Shown in pieces: positions 18,031 to 27,348 of a stretch of 64,000 bases of DNA. The notes beneath the pieces are model-generated. The model saw only the letters and a list, made by a program, of their open reading frames with translations. It searched no databases and was not told where the DNA came from. The translations under genes were made by a program, and so were the position numbers. Positions within the stretch are counted from its first letter, which is position 1. Each line of letters begins with the position of its first letter. Source of the stretch: JBKEAJ01 sp047974415 (GTDB taxonomy: Bacteria; Bacteroidota; Bacteroidia; Bacteroidales; Prolixibacteraceae). The stretch spans positions 13,902 to 77,901 of the forward strand of contig JBKECH010000002.1 in the NCBI GenBank assembly GCA_047974415.1, read 5' to 3'.

Positions 18031-19191
18031 ATGAAGATTACAGATGTGAAAGTATGGTTGGTTGAAGGAGTAAAATACAACTGGACCATGCTAAAGATAT
18101 ATACCGATGAAGGGCTAACAGGTGTTGGTGAAGCAACAAATTGGCCAGGGAGTCAGATTGTCGAAGCGGCAGCAAAAGATGCAGGGCAACGGATAATAGG
18201 GCTTAACCCCATGCGCACTGATTTTATATGGACTAAGTTGTATCGAGATTTGAACTGGGTTGGTCCTTTTGGGGCAAGCATGTGTGCTATCTCGGGCATA
18301 GACATGGCCCTCCTAGACTTGAAAGCAAAAAAGCTTGGCGTTCCGATGTACGAACTCCTAGGCGGAGCATATCGGACTAAAATCAGACTGTATGCCAACT
18401 ACTGGTTCACCAAAGGGGAGCATAATGCTGATGACTATGCCCGACAAGCCAGGCAGGTAGTAGATATGGGATTCAAAGGAGTGAAATTCGACCCTTTTGC
18501 ACATGTCAATTATTTGTACGGCGAAGATTTAAGTACTGATTTAGGCTTAACAAAAAAACAACAAGACCGTGCATACGAAGTGAGCAAGGCTGTACGTAAT
18601 GCTGTTGGCGAGGAAGCTGACCTTATGATAGAAACCCACGCAATGCTAAACTTTAAGACGGCAGTGACGATGGCAGAGCGGCTGTCTGAATTGAATATCA
18701 CATGGTACGAAGAGCCAGCAGGGCCAGAAAATGCAAATACTCTCAAAGCCTTTCGGAAGCGGATAGACTCGAAGGTGTCAATTTGTGTGGGAGAACGACA
18801 CTATACAAGGTTTGGCATCAGAGAACTGCTCGAAAAACAGATTGTCGACGTAATAATGCCAGACATTACTCGCTGTGGTGGTCCTTCGGAGATGAAGCGG
18901 ATGGCAACGATGGCAGAGGCTTACAATGTGCTTTTAGCTCCACACAATCCCAATGGACCTCTTTCTACATTGGCAAGTGCTCATCTCTGCGCTGCGATTC
19001 CGAATTTCTTCCGACAGGAGTTTATCTTCAACGATGTCTCGTGGAGAGATGAAATAATAGACCACCCACTTGAGATTTGTGATGGTAACTTGATATTGTC
19101 GGAGCGTACGGGATTGGGTGTCGATTTGCTTGAGCATGAACTGGAGAAACATCCAGGCATAAGAATAGCACGGAACGGGTATTACATATAA
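18031..19191 (+). CDS. Enolase-superfamily sugar-acid dehydratase (mandelate racemase/galactonate dehydratase group)
   Basis: 386 residues. The N-terminal capping domain (1-115) is followed by the (beta/alpha)7 barrel. Visible residues include KFD (Lys152), metal ligands Glu201 (IETH), Glu227 (YEEP) and Glu255 (GERH), and a His203/His305 pair (ETHAM and APHNPNGP), as in D-galactonate and related aldonate dehydratases. The reaction class is Mg2+-dependent removal of water from a sugar acid to a 2-keto-3-deoxy acid in the cytoplasm. Neighbours supply a dehydrogenase, a lactonase and a possible aldolase, so it would be the third step. Substrate candidates are rhamnonate, fuconate, galactonate or arabinonate; the sequence alone does not decide. 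Confidence 0.87.
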   Translation: MKITDVKVWLVEGVKYNWTMLKIYTDEGLTGVGEATNWPGSQIVEAAAKDAGQRIIGLNPMRTDFIWTKLYRDLNWVGPFGASMCAISGIDMALLDLKAKKLGVPMYELLGGAYRTKIRLYANYWFTKGEHNADDYARQARQVVDMGFKGVKFDPFAHVNYLYGEDLSTDLGLTKKQQDRAYEVSKAVRNAVGEEADLMIETHAMLNFKTAVTMAERLSELNITWYEEPAGPENANTLKAFRKRIDSKVSICVGERHYTRFGIRELLEKQIVDVIMPDITRCGGPSEMKRMATMAEAYNVLLAPHNPNGPLSTLASAHLCAAIPNFFRQEFIFNDVSWRDEIIDHPLEICDGNLILSERTGLGVDLLEHELEKHPGIRIARNGYYI

Positions 19192-19201
19192 AAAGAATGA
19201 T

Positions 19202-19990
19202 ATGTTAGCAATAGATTTGAAGAATAGGGTAGCCATTGTAACAGGTGTTTCGAGTGGTATCGGGGCAGGCGTGGCTAGGATGCTTGCCAAAGCAGGATGT
19301 AATGTTGCAGGATGTGCAAGAGCAAATGAGGATGAAAAAAATGTTGTAGCATTTCGTGCTAGCGTTGAAGAGTTTGGGCAGAAAGCATTTTACAAAAAAG
19401 TAGATGTAACAAATAATGAGCAACTACTGGCATTTGTGAGATGTGTTGCCGACGAGTTTGGCAAAATAGACATTGTAGTCTCCAATGCAGGAGCGAATAT
19501 CTTTAAAGGTGCAGCCGATTGTACGGAAGATGAATGGGAATATAATCACAATTTGAATTTGGCATCGCATTGGCGTTTGGCAAAATTGAGCAAACAGTAT
19601 TTGGAGAAAAGCAAAACTGGAGTTTTTATAATAATGAGCTCTAACCATGCTTATTCGTCTATACCTGGTTGTTTTCCCTACAATGTTACAAAAACGGCAC
19701 TCACAGGTTTGGTAAGAGCAATGTCCATAGAGTGGGGGCCAGCTGTTCGGGTGCTAGGTCTGGCTCCAGGGTTTATCGATACTCCAGGAAACGATACATG
19801 GTTTAATTCTTTTCCAGATGCTACTGCCGAGCGTCAAAGAACGATAGACCTACATCCAGCAGGTAAGCTCGGAACTACCGAAGAGGTTGGAGCTTGGTGT
19901 GCTTTTCTGGCAAGCGATTTTGCCGCTTTCGCAACGGGGGCTACATATCTCCTCGACGGCGGTAGAGCCGCATTGATGCAAGATAATTAA
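19202..19990 (+). CDS. SDR-family dehydrogenase (possible aldose 1-dehydrogenase)
   Basis: 262 residues, classical short-chain dehydrogenase. The cofactor motif TGVSSGIG is at residues 14-21, NAG at about 95-97, catalytic Ser at about 146-147 and YNVTK at 160-164. Gly-rich C-terminal GATYLLDGG is typical. Ten bases separate it from the dehydratase and 12 from the lactonase gene, so it is co-translated. In this setting it most plausibly oxidises a sugar to its lactone with NAD(P)+, but SDR sequence does not fix the substrate; oxidation or reduction at another carbon of the sugar acid is possible. Confidence 0.88.
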   Translation: MLAIDLKNRVAIVTGVSSGIGAGVARMLAKAGCNVAGCARANEDEKNVVAFRASVEEFGQKAFYKKVDVTNNEQLLAFVRCVADEFGKIDIVVSNAGANIFKGAADCTEDEWEYNHNLNLASHWRLAKLSKQYLEKSKTGVFIIMSSNHAYSSIPGCFPYNVTKTALTGLVRAMSIEWGPAVRVLGLAPGFIDTPGNDTWFNSFPDATAERQRTIDLHPAGKLGTTEEVGAWCAFLASDFAAFATGATYLLDGGRAALMQDN

Positions 19991-20002
19991 AAGAATCAGG
20001 TA

Positions 20003-20890
20003 ATGATAAATTGTTTAGATAAATTAGAACTTGTTGCTAACACTCCAAAAGCAAGACTCGGCGAAGGTGCAGTATGGCATCCTGTCGAGCAGGTTCTCTA
20101 CTGGGTTGATATAACGGAAGGGAAGCTACATTGTTATAATCCAGCAAACGAGGAAAATCAGACTTTCTCAATGGGCAGCATGATTGGGACGGTGGTTCCT
20201 GCAAAAGGACGATTTAATGTGCTTGTGGCTTTGGAGACAGGTATTTATGGAAGGGCTCTCGACGGGGAGATGTTCAAGTTGGCAGACTATCCGCGAGAAG
20301 TTGCAAACAATAGATTCAATGATGGGAAGTGCGATCCCAAAGGCAGATTCTGGGTCGGAACGATGAATAAAAAAGTTATAGATGGAGCTGGTGCTTTATA
20401 CCTTTTTGATGGACATCAGCTTGCCATAAAAAGGTCGGGAATGACTATTCCCAACGGAGTGGTTTGGTCGTCCGATGGGCAAACTATGTATCATGTAGAC
20501 ACTGCGGAATCTGCCGTTTTTGCCTACGACTTTAATCTCGAAAGTGGAGCCCTATCGAGGCGCCGAATTGCCATAAAAGTGCCACAAGAACTGGGTGTCC
20601 CCGATGGAATGTCCATAGATTCGGCAGATATGTTGTGGATTGCGCATTGGGGTGGCAAGGCTGTTGTCCAATGGAATCCTCTAACTGGTGAGAAGGGTAG
20701 AGTGATAGATGTCCCTGCTCCTCACGTAACATCTTGTGCCTTCGGAGGTGAGAATCTTAAAACACTGTACATAACGACTGCGCAAGAAGGATTGACAGAC
20801 AAACAACTGCGAGAGTATCCTTTAAGCGGAAGCTTGTTTAAAATACCAATCGATGTAGAAGGAACTTATTCAGGAATATACGGAGAATAG
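20003..20890 (+). CDS. SMP-30/gluconolactonase family lactonase
   Basis: 295 residues, a six-bladed beta-propeller of the SMP-30/LRE family. The metal-binding residues can be seen: Glu21 (LGEGAVW), Asn in NRFNDGKCDPKG and IPNGVVW, and Asp in VPDGMSID. There is no signal peptide, so it acts in the cytoplasm. It would open the sugar lactone made by the preceding dehydrogenase to the free acid used by the dehydratase. The gene order dehydratase-dehydrogenase-lactonase with 10-12 base gaps supports one pathway. Confidence 0.88.
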   Translation: MINCLDKLELVANTPKARLGEGAVWHPVEQVLYWVDITEGKLHCYNPANEENQTFSMGSMIGTVVPAKGRFNVLVALETGIYGRALDGEMFKLADYPREVANNRFNDGKCDPKGRFWVGTMNKKVIDGAGALYLFDGHQLAIKRSGMTIPNGVVWSSDGQTMYHVDTAESAVFAYDFNLESGALSRRRIAIKVPQELGVPDGMSIDSADMLWIAHWGGKAVVQWNPLTGEKGRVIDVPAPHVTSCAFGGENLKTLYITTAQEGLTDKQLREYPLSGSLFKIPIDVEGTYSGIYGE

Positions 20891-20971
20891 GGAGGAATGT
20901 TTTGAAAGAAAACGACAGATGCGACAACATCTATCGTCTAAAAATATGATGCTGATAACATCATTTGTTCA

Positions 20972-21007
20972 AATTAACGATCACAAAGTGATCACTTGTT
21001 AAATTAA
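20972..21007 (+). promoter_or_regulatory. Palindromic site in the lactonase-susC gap
   Basis: GATCAC-AAA-GTGATC at 20979-20993, flanked outside by AATTAAC and GTTAAATT, which also pair. It lies 13 bases before the susC start. It may be an operator or an mRNA hairpin that sets susC expression apart from the enzyme genes. A second short stem (TGATG/CATCA) lies just upstream at about 20948-20963. Confidence 0.5.
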
Positions 21008-21019
21008 AAGCTTAAAGAT

Positions 21020-24000
21020 ATGAAGAAAATCTATGACTTAAAAATGAAGTTGATTCAAAGACTGCTTGTGCCTTTATTGGCGCTGATTGTAGGAGCTAAT
21101 CTTCTTAATGCTCAGTCAGTAACGCTCTCCGGAACTGTTACAGAAGCCGAAACCAGAGCGCCTCTGGTTGGCGTGTCGGTGTTTATTAAAGGAACAACTA
21201 TTGCAACTATTACAGATGTCGACGGTACTTTCTCTATAAAAGCAACACCACAGGCAAAAGTGCTTGTATTTTCGTTTATCGGGATGAAGACTAAAGAAGT
21301 CTCGATTGGTAGCAACAATGTTATTAACGTCAGCATGGAGAGCGATGCCATTGGGCTCGAAGAGATTGTGGCAGTTGGATATGGTATTCAAAAAAAGGAA
21401 AACCTGACGGGCTCGGTGGCTGTTATAAAAAACGAAGTCCTAGAAAATCGTCCGAATAAGGATGCTGTTGATATGTTGCAAGGTATAGTGCCAGGACTTA
21501 ACATAACAAGGAGTTCTGGCAATATTGGAGAAACAGCATCCCTAAATATAAGAGGGACAACTACACTTGGAGAAGGCTCAAGTGGAGCTCCGCTGGTTCT
21601 TGTCGATGGAGTAGAAGGTGATTTGTCTATGGTAAATCCACAAGATATTGATAACATTTCGGTATTAAAAGACGCGGCGGCATCGTCAATATATGGTTCT
21701 CGTGCTCCATTTGGTGTAATCCTAGTGACGACAAAGAAAGGAACGAAAGGAAAAACCACAGTTAATTATAACAATAGTTTTAGGATAGGCACGCCTAATC
21801 ACTGGCCAGATGTTTCCGATTCTGAAACATTTGCTTATGTAATGAATGACAATTTTAACAATGCTGGTTCTGGAGATTATTTTGGTAAGGAATGGTTAGA
21901 TCGTATTATTCGCTATAAAAATGGAGAAAAAGTACCTATGATTTATGATAGTGACGGGCGATGGGTTCCTGGATATAATGCTGGACATGCCAATGAAAAT
22001 TGGATGCGTGGAGTCTTTAGCAATCAGGCAGTGTCGCAGGAGCATAATTTCAGCATGAAGGGAGGAAGCGAAGATATTCAGTATTATATTTCTGGAGGTT
22101 TCTTGGATGAAAATGGACTCCTAAAGATTAATCAAGATAACTTCAAACGTTATAACATAACTGCAAAGGTTGACGCATCCTTAACATCCTTCCTTGAAAT
22201 GGAGTTTATCAATCGTTTTTCAAGAAAAGATTACAAACGACCAACTTATCTAAATAGTAGTATCTGGAATAATATTTTGCGACAAGGGTGGCCTATCATG
22301 CCAATGTACGATGATAATGGCTATTTGTATGATAGCGCAGCAAGCCCTGTTTTGAAATTAAGAGACGGAGGTCAGCAAAATGAAATTAACGACATAAATA
22401 CACATCAGCTTAGGCTTACTGCCCGTCCTATCAAAGGTTGGCAAATTGTTGGTAGTGGAACATATAAATCATCTAATAATTTTACGAGCTGGAATACTCT
22501 CCATTTCTACAATCATGATAAGGATGGCAATCCATATTATGCGGAGGGAGGCTCTGAAAGCTCTGTGCATGAGTACGCTTTTAAGTCTGATTATTACAAT
22601 CTTAGCGTGCATTCCGATTATGAATTTAAATTAAATGTGCACGACTTTAAAGTAATGCTTGGTAGTCAAGTCGAGAACTATAATCAGCGAGATCTAACAG
22701 GAGAGAGAATGGGCTTGATATCCGATGAAATACACTCTTTAGGTACGACAACAGGAATAGACTCTAGAGGAGAAATTGTTGCTCCTTTCTTGGGTGGCGC
22801 TTATTACGACTGGGCTGTAGCAGGATTTTTCGGAAGACTAAACTACAACTACGATAATCGCTATCTTTTTGAAGCCAATCTCCGTTATGATGGTTCTTCT
22901 CGTTTCAGGAAAGATGCTCGTTGGCTCACTTTGCCTTCTTTCTCTTTTGGGTGGAATGTTGCTAACGAGAGTTTTATGAATATAGAAGAACTAACTCAGC
23001 TGAAACTGAGAGCCTCTTACGGCTCACTAGGCAACCAGAATACTAATGGTTGGTATCCAACGTATATTACTCAACCAGTAGGGATACAGAATGGAGGATG
23101 GTTGATTGATGGGCAAAAACCCAATACTGCATATGCCCCAGGGCTTATTAGTAGTAGTCTGACTTGGGAACGCGTTGAAAGCTATAATCTTGGATTGGAT
23201 TTTGCCTTTTTAGATGGGCGTCTTAGTGGAGCCTTTGACTATTATGTGAGAAATACGCTCGATATGGTTGGCCCAGCTCCAGAACTTCCTAATGTTTTGG
23301 GGACTGCTGTTCCAAAGCAAAATAATACCGACCTGCGTACTTCTGGATGGGAGTTGTCTTTGGCTTGGAACGACGCTTCGAATTTGTGGGGAGATAAGCT
23401 TCGCTATGGAATAAATATAACATTATCAGACTCTAGAACGAAAATTACTCGTTATCCGAACGAAAGTAACAGTTTGACAACCTATCGAGAAGGTCAGATG
23501 CTTGGCGAGATTTGGGGTTATCAGACAATTGGTATTGCCAAAACTCAAAAAGATATGGATGCGCATTTATCTACATTGCCTAATGGAGGGCAGTTTGGAA
23601 TAACCAATCTTACTGCAGGAGATATAATGTATAAAGACCTTAATTTAGACGGTAAGATTAGTTCGGGCGCAAACACATATGGCGACCCTGGCGATAGGAG
23701 AATAATTGGAAATAGTACCCCTAGGTATCTTTTTGGAACAACATTGACAGCAAATTTTAAAGGTTTTGATTTGAGAGCCTTTTTTCAGGGAGTGTTAAAA
23801 CGAGACTATGCTACTTCGTCGCAACTCTTCTTCCCAGGAGGCTGGATATGGGATGTCATTGTACTAGACCAGCAACTGGACTATTTCAGAGCATCAGAAG
23901 ATAGTCCACTAGGTCAGAATCTTAACGCATACTATGCACGCCCGATAAATAATGATGGCAGAAACACTCATGTTCAGACTAGATATCTGCTTAACGCATC

Positions 24001-24220
24001 TTATGTCAGACTGAAAAATCTTACGCTTGGGTATACTCTACCAAGTAATATGATAAATCGCTGGGGAGTAGGTAATGTGAGGTTTTTTGTTTCGGGGGAA
24101 AACTTATTTACGATAACAGGATTGACTAAGATTTTCGACCCCGAGCTTATTCACACAAACAATCAGAACTCTTATCCTATATTTAGGACAATATCTTTTG
24201 GGCTTAGCTTAAATATATAA
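21020..24220 (+). CDS. SusC/RagA-family TonB-dependent outer-membrane transporter
   Basis: 1066 residues. A signal peptide (through about residue 32, LNAQ) is followed by the carboxypeptidase-regulatory-like domain (about 35-110, LSGTVTEAETRAPLVGVSVF), the SusC signature AVGYGIQKKENLTGSV, the plug domain (about 120-240, IRGTTTLGEGSSGAPLVLVD, VLKDAAASSIYGSRAP) and a long beta-barrel ending FGLSLNI. It imports oligosaccharides through the outer membrane with energy from TonB, with SusD as its lid. ATG 21044 (MKLIQRLL) is an alternative start. Lying downstream of the catabolic genes rather than upstream is a less common order for such loci. Confidence 0.95.
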   Translation: MKKIYDLKMKLIQRLLVPLLALIVGANLLNAQSVTLSGTVTEAETRAPLVGVSVFIKGTTIATITDVDGTFSIKATPQAKVLVFSFIGMKTKEVSIGSNNVINVSMESDAIGLEEIVAVGYGIQKKENLTGSVAVIKNEVLENRPNKDAVDMLQGIVPGLNITRSSGNIGETASLNIRGTTTLGEGSSGAPLVLVDGVEGDLSMVNPQDIDNISVLKDAAASSIYGSRAPFGVILVTTKKGTKGKTTVNYNNSFRIGTPNHWPDVSDSETFAYVMNDNFNNAGSGDYFGKEWLDRIIRYKNGEKVPMIYDSDGRWVPGYNAGHANENWMRGVFSNQAVSQEHNFSMKGGSEDIQYYISGGFLDENGLLKINQDNFKRYNITAKVDASLTSFLEMEFINRFSRKDYKRPTYLNSSIWNNILRQGWPIMPMYDDNGYLYDSAASPVLKLRDGGQQNEINDINTHQLRLTARPIKGWQIVGSGTYKSSNNFTSWNTLHFYNHDKDGNPYYAEGGSESSVHEYAFKSDYYNLSVHSDYEFKLNVHDFKVMLGSQVENYNQRDLTGERMGLISDEIHSLGTTTGIDSRGEIVAPFLGGAYYDWAVAGFFGRLNYNYDNRYLFEANLRYDGSSRFRKDARWLTLPSFSFGWNVANESFMNIEELTQLKLRASYGSLGNQNTNGWYPTYITQPVGIQNGGWLIDGQKPNTAYAPGLISSSLTWERVESYNLGLDFAFLDGRLSGAFDYYVRNTLDMVGPAPELPNVLGTAVPKQNNTDLRTSGWELSLAWNDASNLWGDKLRYGINITLSDSRTKITRYPNESNSLTTYREGQMLGEIWGYQTIGIAKTQKDMDAHLSTLPNGGQFGITNLTAGDIMYKDLNLDGKISSGANTYGDPGDRRIIGNSTPRYLFGTTLTANFKGFDLRAFFQGVLKRDYATSSQLFFPGGWIWDVIVLDQQLDYFRASEDSPLGQNLNAYYARPINNDGRNTHVQTRYLLNASYVRLKNLTLGYTLPSNMINRWGVGNVRFFVSGENLFTITGLTKIFDPELIHTNNQNSYPIFRTISFGLSLNI

Positions 24221-24244
24221 AATCCTCCACAAAAAATAAATAAA

Positions 24245-26269
24245 ATGAATACAAGTATAATAATTAAGTTTATATCAGGGTTTGGAATCATTGCGTTTTT
24301 ATTTTCAGCTTGTAATGATTTCTTAGATAGAGAACCCCTTAGCGATGTTACTCCCGAATCGTATTTTACAGATGTTAGTCATTTAGCAGCTTATGCTATC
24401 GATAAATACGGATATATTCCTCACTCTAGTCCTGGCTACTGGATGCCAACGGATGTTAATACTGATAATCAGGCAACTTTATGGGCAAGTAGTGTTTTTG
24501 TGCCAGGAGAATACAAAGTTCCTTCAACTGGAGGTAATTGGTCTTTTGATGGAATAAGACAATGTAATTATTTCTTGAGAAGAGTGCTCCCAAAGTATAA
24601 GCAAGGAGAAATAACAGGGACTGATGTTGCAATCCGCCATCATATTGGCGAAATGTATTTCCTTAGAGCTTGTGTGTATTTTGGCAAACTACAGTCATTT
24701 GGTGATTATCCTATCGTTACTCAGGAATTTACAGACGATAAAGAGAATCTTGTAAAAGCGGTAAAAAGACAGCCTCGGAACTTAGTATCTCGTTTTATTC
24801 TTGCCGACATTGATACTGCCTTGTCGTACCTGTCTGATGTCTCGCCTGTTACTGCTAACAAAACCCAAATCAATAAAGATGTTGCTCAGCAGTTCCGTTC
24901 AAGAGTTGCCTTGTACGAGGGAACATGGCTCAAGTATCATAAAGGTTCGGCACGGGTGCCAGGAGGAGAGGGTTGGCCAGGTGTAACGGCGGATATTAAT
25001 TATCCTGCAGGTGACATCGCTAGAGAATCGGAATTTTTTCTCGCCGAAGCCATGAAGTCGGCTAAGATTGTTGCTGATAAATATTCATTAACACCAAATG
25101 ACGGAGGAGTACCTCAGCCTGGCGAGGCTCCAGTACCTTATGCTGTTGGGCAAAACCGATATTTTGAAATGTTTGGAGATGTAGACATGTCTGGGTATTC
25201 GGAAGTTATTATGTGGCGCGAATACAAAATAGGAGTGATGGGAAATCTTTTATCACGAGCTTTCCGTGAAGACAATGCTGGCATAGGAGTAACTAAATCT
25301 GCGGTGGAAAACTTCCTGATGGAAGACGGTAAGCCATTGTATGCTAGCGAGTATGATTATCAGGATGATAGTATAGCTCTTGTTCGTAAGCACAGAGACA
25401 ATCGCATCTATTTGTTTTTGAAAGAACCAGGTCAGTATAACCTGTGGATTAATAAAGGAGCTGGTACTCACGAAACAAATTCAATAGAGGACTATCCCTG
25501 GGTAACAGGAGCTAACAACGGACACGAAGGTCGGATGTTTACAGGATATGCAGTGCGTAAATACATGAATCCAGATGCAGTTCATGCTATTAACACTGGG
25601 GGAGGGATAGGTTTTGTTGTGTTTAGAGCATCGGAAGCATACCTGAACTATATTGAGGCTTCGTATGAACTAAATGGAGCTCTGGATAACAATGCGCTAG
25701 AATATTGGAGGCAGTTGCGCAGTAGAGCACACTTGCCAGCAGACCCATTTGTAACGATTAATGCAACTGATATTTCGCAAGAAGCTCCAAATGACTGGTC
25801 TGCCTATTCAGCCGGTAAGCTACTTACAGATAATGTGCTATACAACATTCGCAGAGAAAGAAGATGTGAGCTGCTTTCTGAAGGATATAGGTATGAGGAT
25901 CTTAAGCGGTGGTGTTCGTTCGATCAGTTGGAAACTCACCCATACATAGTTGAAGGCTTTAAGCTCTGGGGACAAATGCAAAATTGGTATAAAGAAAACG
26001 GTGTTTCTTATTTAAAGTACGCTTCAGACAAGAATGATAATAATGTCTCTCCACCTCCGTCAGCAGGGGGGAGCGTTTATTTGCAACCTTATAGAGCAAA
26101 TGCAAACAATAAGGTGTACGATGGGTATAAATGGAATAAGGCACATTATCTGGAGCCCATTGCGGTATCCCATTTTACACAATCTTCTGTAGATGGCACT
26201 GTAAATGGTTCGCTAATTTATCAGAATCCAGGTTGGAGCAAAGAAGCTGATACTGGACCTACTAATTAG
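24245..26269 (+). CDS. SusD/RagB-family glycan-binding lipoprotein
   Basis: 674 residues. The lipoprotein signal FGIIAFLFSAC precedes CNDFLDREPLSDVTPESYF, the classic SusD N-terminus. The TPR-like helical body includes IRQCNYFLRRV, EMYFLRACVYFGKLQSFGDY and the C-terminal NIRRERRCELLSEGYRYEDL. It sits on the cell surface as the lid of the SusC barrel and captures the glycan. It is 24 bases after susC. At 674 residues it is longer than the usual 500-600. Its stop codon TAG is also the first three bases of a solo MITE-like end. Confidence 0.95.
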   Translation: MNTSIIIKFISGFGIIAFLFSACNDFLDREPLSDVTPESYFTDVSHLAAYAIDKYGYIPHSSPGYWMPTDVNTDNQATLWASSVFVPGEYKVPSTGGNWSFDGIRQCNYFLRRVLPKYKQGEITGTDVAIRHHIGEMYFLRACVYFGKLQSFGDYPIVTQEFTDDKENLVKAVKRQPRNLVSRFILADIDTALSYLSDVSPVTANKTQINKDVAQQFRSRVALYEGTWLKYHKGSARVPGGEGWPGVTADINYPAGDIARESEFFLAEAMKSAKIVADKYSLTPNDGGVPQPGEAPVPYAVGQNRYFEMFGDVDMSGYSEVIMWREYKIGVMGNLLSRAFREDNAGIGVTKSAVENFLMEDGKPLYASEYDYQDDSIALVRKHRDNRIYLFLKEPGQYNLWINKGAGTHETNSIEDYPWVTGANNGHEGRMFTGYAVRKYMNPDAVHAINTGGGIGFVVFRASEAYLNYIEASYELNGALDNNALEYWRQLRSRAHLPADPFVTINATDISQEAPNDWSAYSAGKLLTDNVLYNIRRERRCELLSEGYRYEDLKRWCSFDQLETHPYIVEGFKLWGQMQNWYKENGVSYLKYASDKNDNNVSPPPSAGGSVYLQPYRANANNKVYDGYKWNKAHYLEPIAVSHFTQSSVDGTVNGSLIYQNPGWSKEADTGPTN

Positions 26270-26285
26270 TATCTGTCCATGATGT
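26267..26285 (+). repeat. MITE-like repeat, solo left end (copy D)
   Basis: TAGTATCTGTCCATGATGT, matching the family's left end at 16 of 19 bases. The leading TAG is the susD stop codon. The rest of the element is missing. Confidence 0.6.
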
Positions 26286-26312
26286 TTCGTATTTAACTAA
26301 AAACAAATAATC

Positions 26313-27311
26313 ATGAGTTTATTCGGAGGTTTAACGATTGTAATTATTGCGGGAATATTGCAAGGTTCTTATTTCCTGCCTATGACCTATACAAAGAGAT
26401 GGGAGTGGGCGCATAGTTGGTTTGCTTTTTCCTTGCTTGGTATGCTGTTGATAAACTGGATAATTGCTTTTCTGAGCATTGGCGAAATAGGTGCAATTAT
26501 CTCAAGCATACCAAGTAACTTAATGTTGCAGGTTCTATTGTTTGGACTATTATGGGGAGCAGGGGCTATCTTGTTTGGTAAAGCAATGGATATGTTAGGG
26601 ATGGCCTTAGGATATCCAATAATTATGGGTATAAATGCTGTTGCTGGAGCTATTGTCCCTGCGTTGGTATTTTCGGCAGACATATTTTTACATTTGAAAG
26701 GAGTGCTTATTATTGTCGGGTCTATTATTTCGGTAGTCGGGATTGTATTTTGTGCATCGGCTTCTTCTCAGAAAGAGGATAAATCAAGGATGTCTCGCTA
26801 CACGTCAATGGGTTTAATTTTGGCAGTGATTTCGGGATTTACTTCCTGTCTGCCTAACTTGGGGGCGGCATTTAGCAAGGGAATAACAGATATAGCAATC
26901 GAGCATGGTGTCAATAAGGCTATTGCAGGGAATGTTATATGGTCTTTGTTTTTCACTACAGGAGCAGTGGTAAACATGGGGTACTGTCTATTTGTTTTAG
27001 AGAGAAAGAGAGAAACTGCAGAATTTTTTAATAGTTATAAGACAAGGAATTGGGGACTGTTGTCTATAATGTCTCTGATGTGGATTGGCAGTTTTTACGC
27101 CTATGGTTATGGCTCTGTTGTGCTTGGAGATTTGGGTTTGATTGTTGGTTGGCCATTGTTGGTGTCTTTGTCAATTGTAGTAGGAAACTTATGGGGGATA
27201 TTTCGAGGAGAATGGCGTGGAGCCCCAATCAAGGCTCGGAACACTTTGAATCTTGGAATGCTTGTTTTAATTGTTTCGGTAGTTGTCATTGCTCTAAGCA
27301 ATTTGTTTTAA
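26313..27311 (+). CDS. rhaT: RhaT-type sugar-proton symporter
   Basis: 332 residues with about ten membrane segments, related to L-rhamnose-H+ symporter RhaT (QGSYFLPMTYTKRWEWAHSW near the start, LPNLGAAFSKGITDIAIEHG in the middle). It would bring the monosaccharide released by the periplasmic GH2 enzymes across the inner membrane. It is the last gene of the operon, before the bidirectional terminator at 27315-27346. Its family suggests rhamnose or a similar 6-deoxy sugar, but Bacteroidota RhaT relatives may carry other sugars, so this is only a hint. Confidence 0.85.
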   Translation: MSLFGGLTIVIIAGILQGSYFLPMTYTKRWEWAHSWFAFSLLGMLLINWIIAFLSIGEIGAIISSIPSNLMLQVLLFGLLWGAGAILFGKAMDMLGMALGYPIIMGINAVAGAIVPALVFSADIFLHLKGVLIIVGSIISVVGIVFCASASSQKEDKSRMSRYTSMGLILAVISGFTSCLPNLGAAFSKGITDIAIEHGVNKAIAGNVIWSLFFTTGAVVNMGYCLFVLERKRETAEFFNSYKTRNWGLLSIMSLMWIGSFYAYGYGSVVLGDLGLIVGWPLLVSLSIVVGNLWGIFRGEWRGAPIKARNTLNLGMLVLIVSVVVIALSNLF

Positions 27312-27314
27312 TTG

Positions 27315-27346
27315 TTTTGGGCGGACTATTTTAAGTCCGCCCAAAA
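27315..27346. terminator. Bidirectional intrinsic terminator
   Basis: TTTTGGGCGGACT, loop ATTTTA, AGTCCGCCCAAAA: a 13-bp perfect stem including A and T runs on both sides. It closes the sugar-use operon on the plus strand and the phosphodiesterase gene on the minus strand. Confidence 0.92.
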
Positions 27347-27348
27347 TG

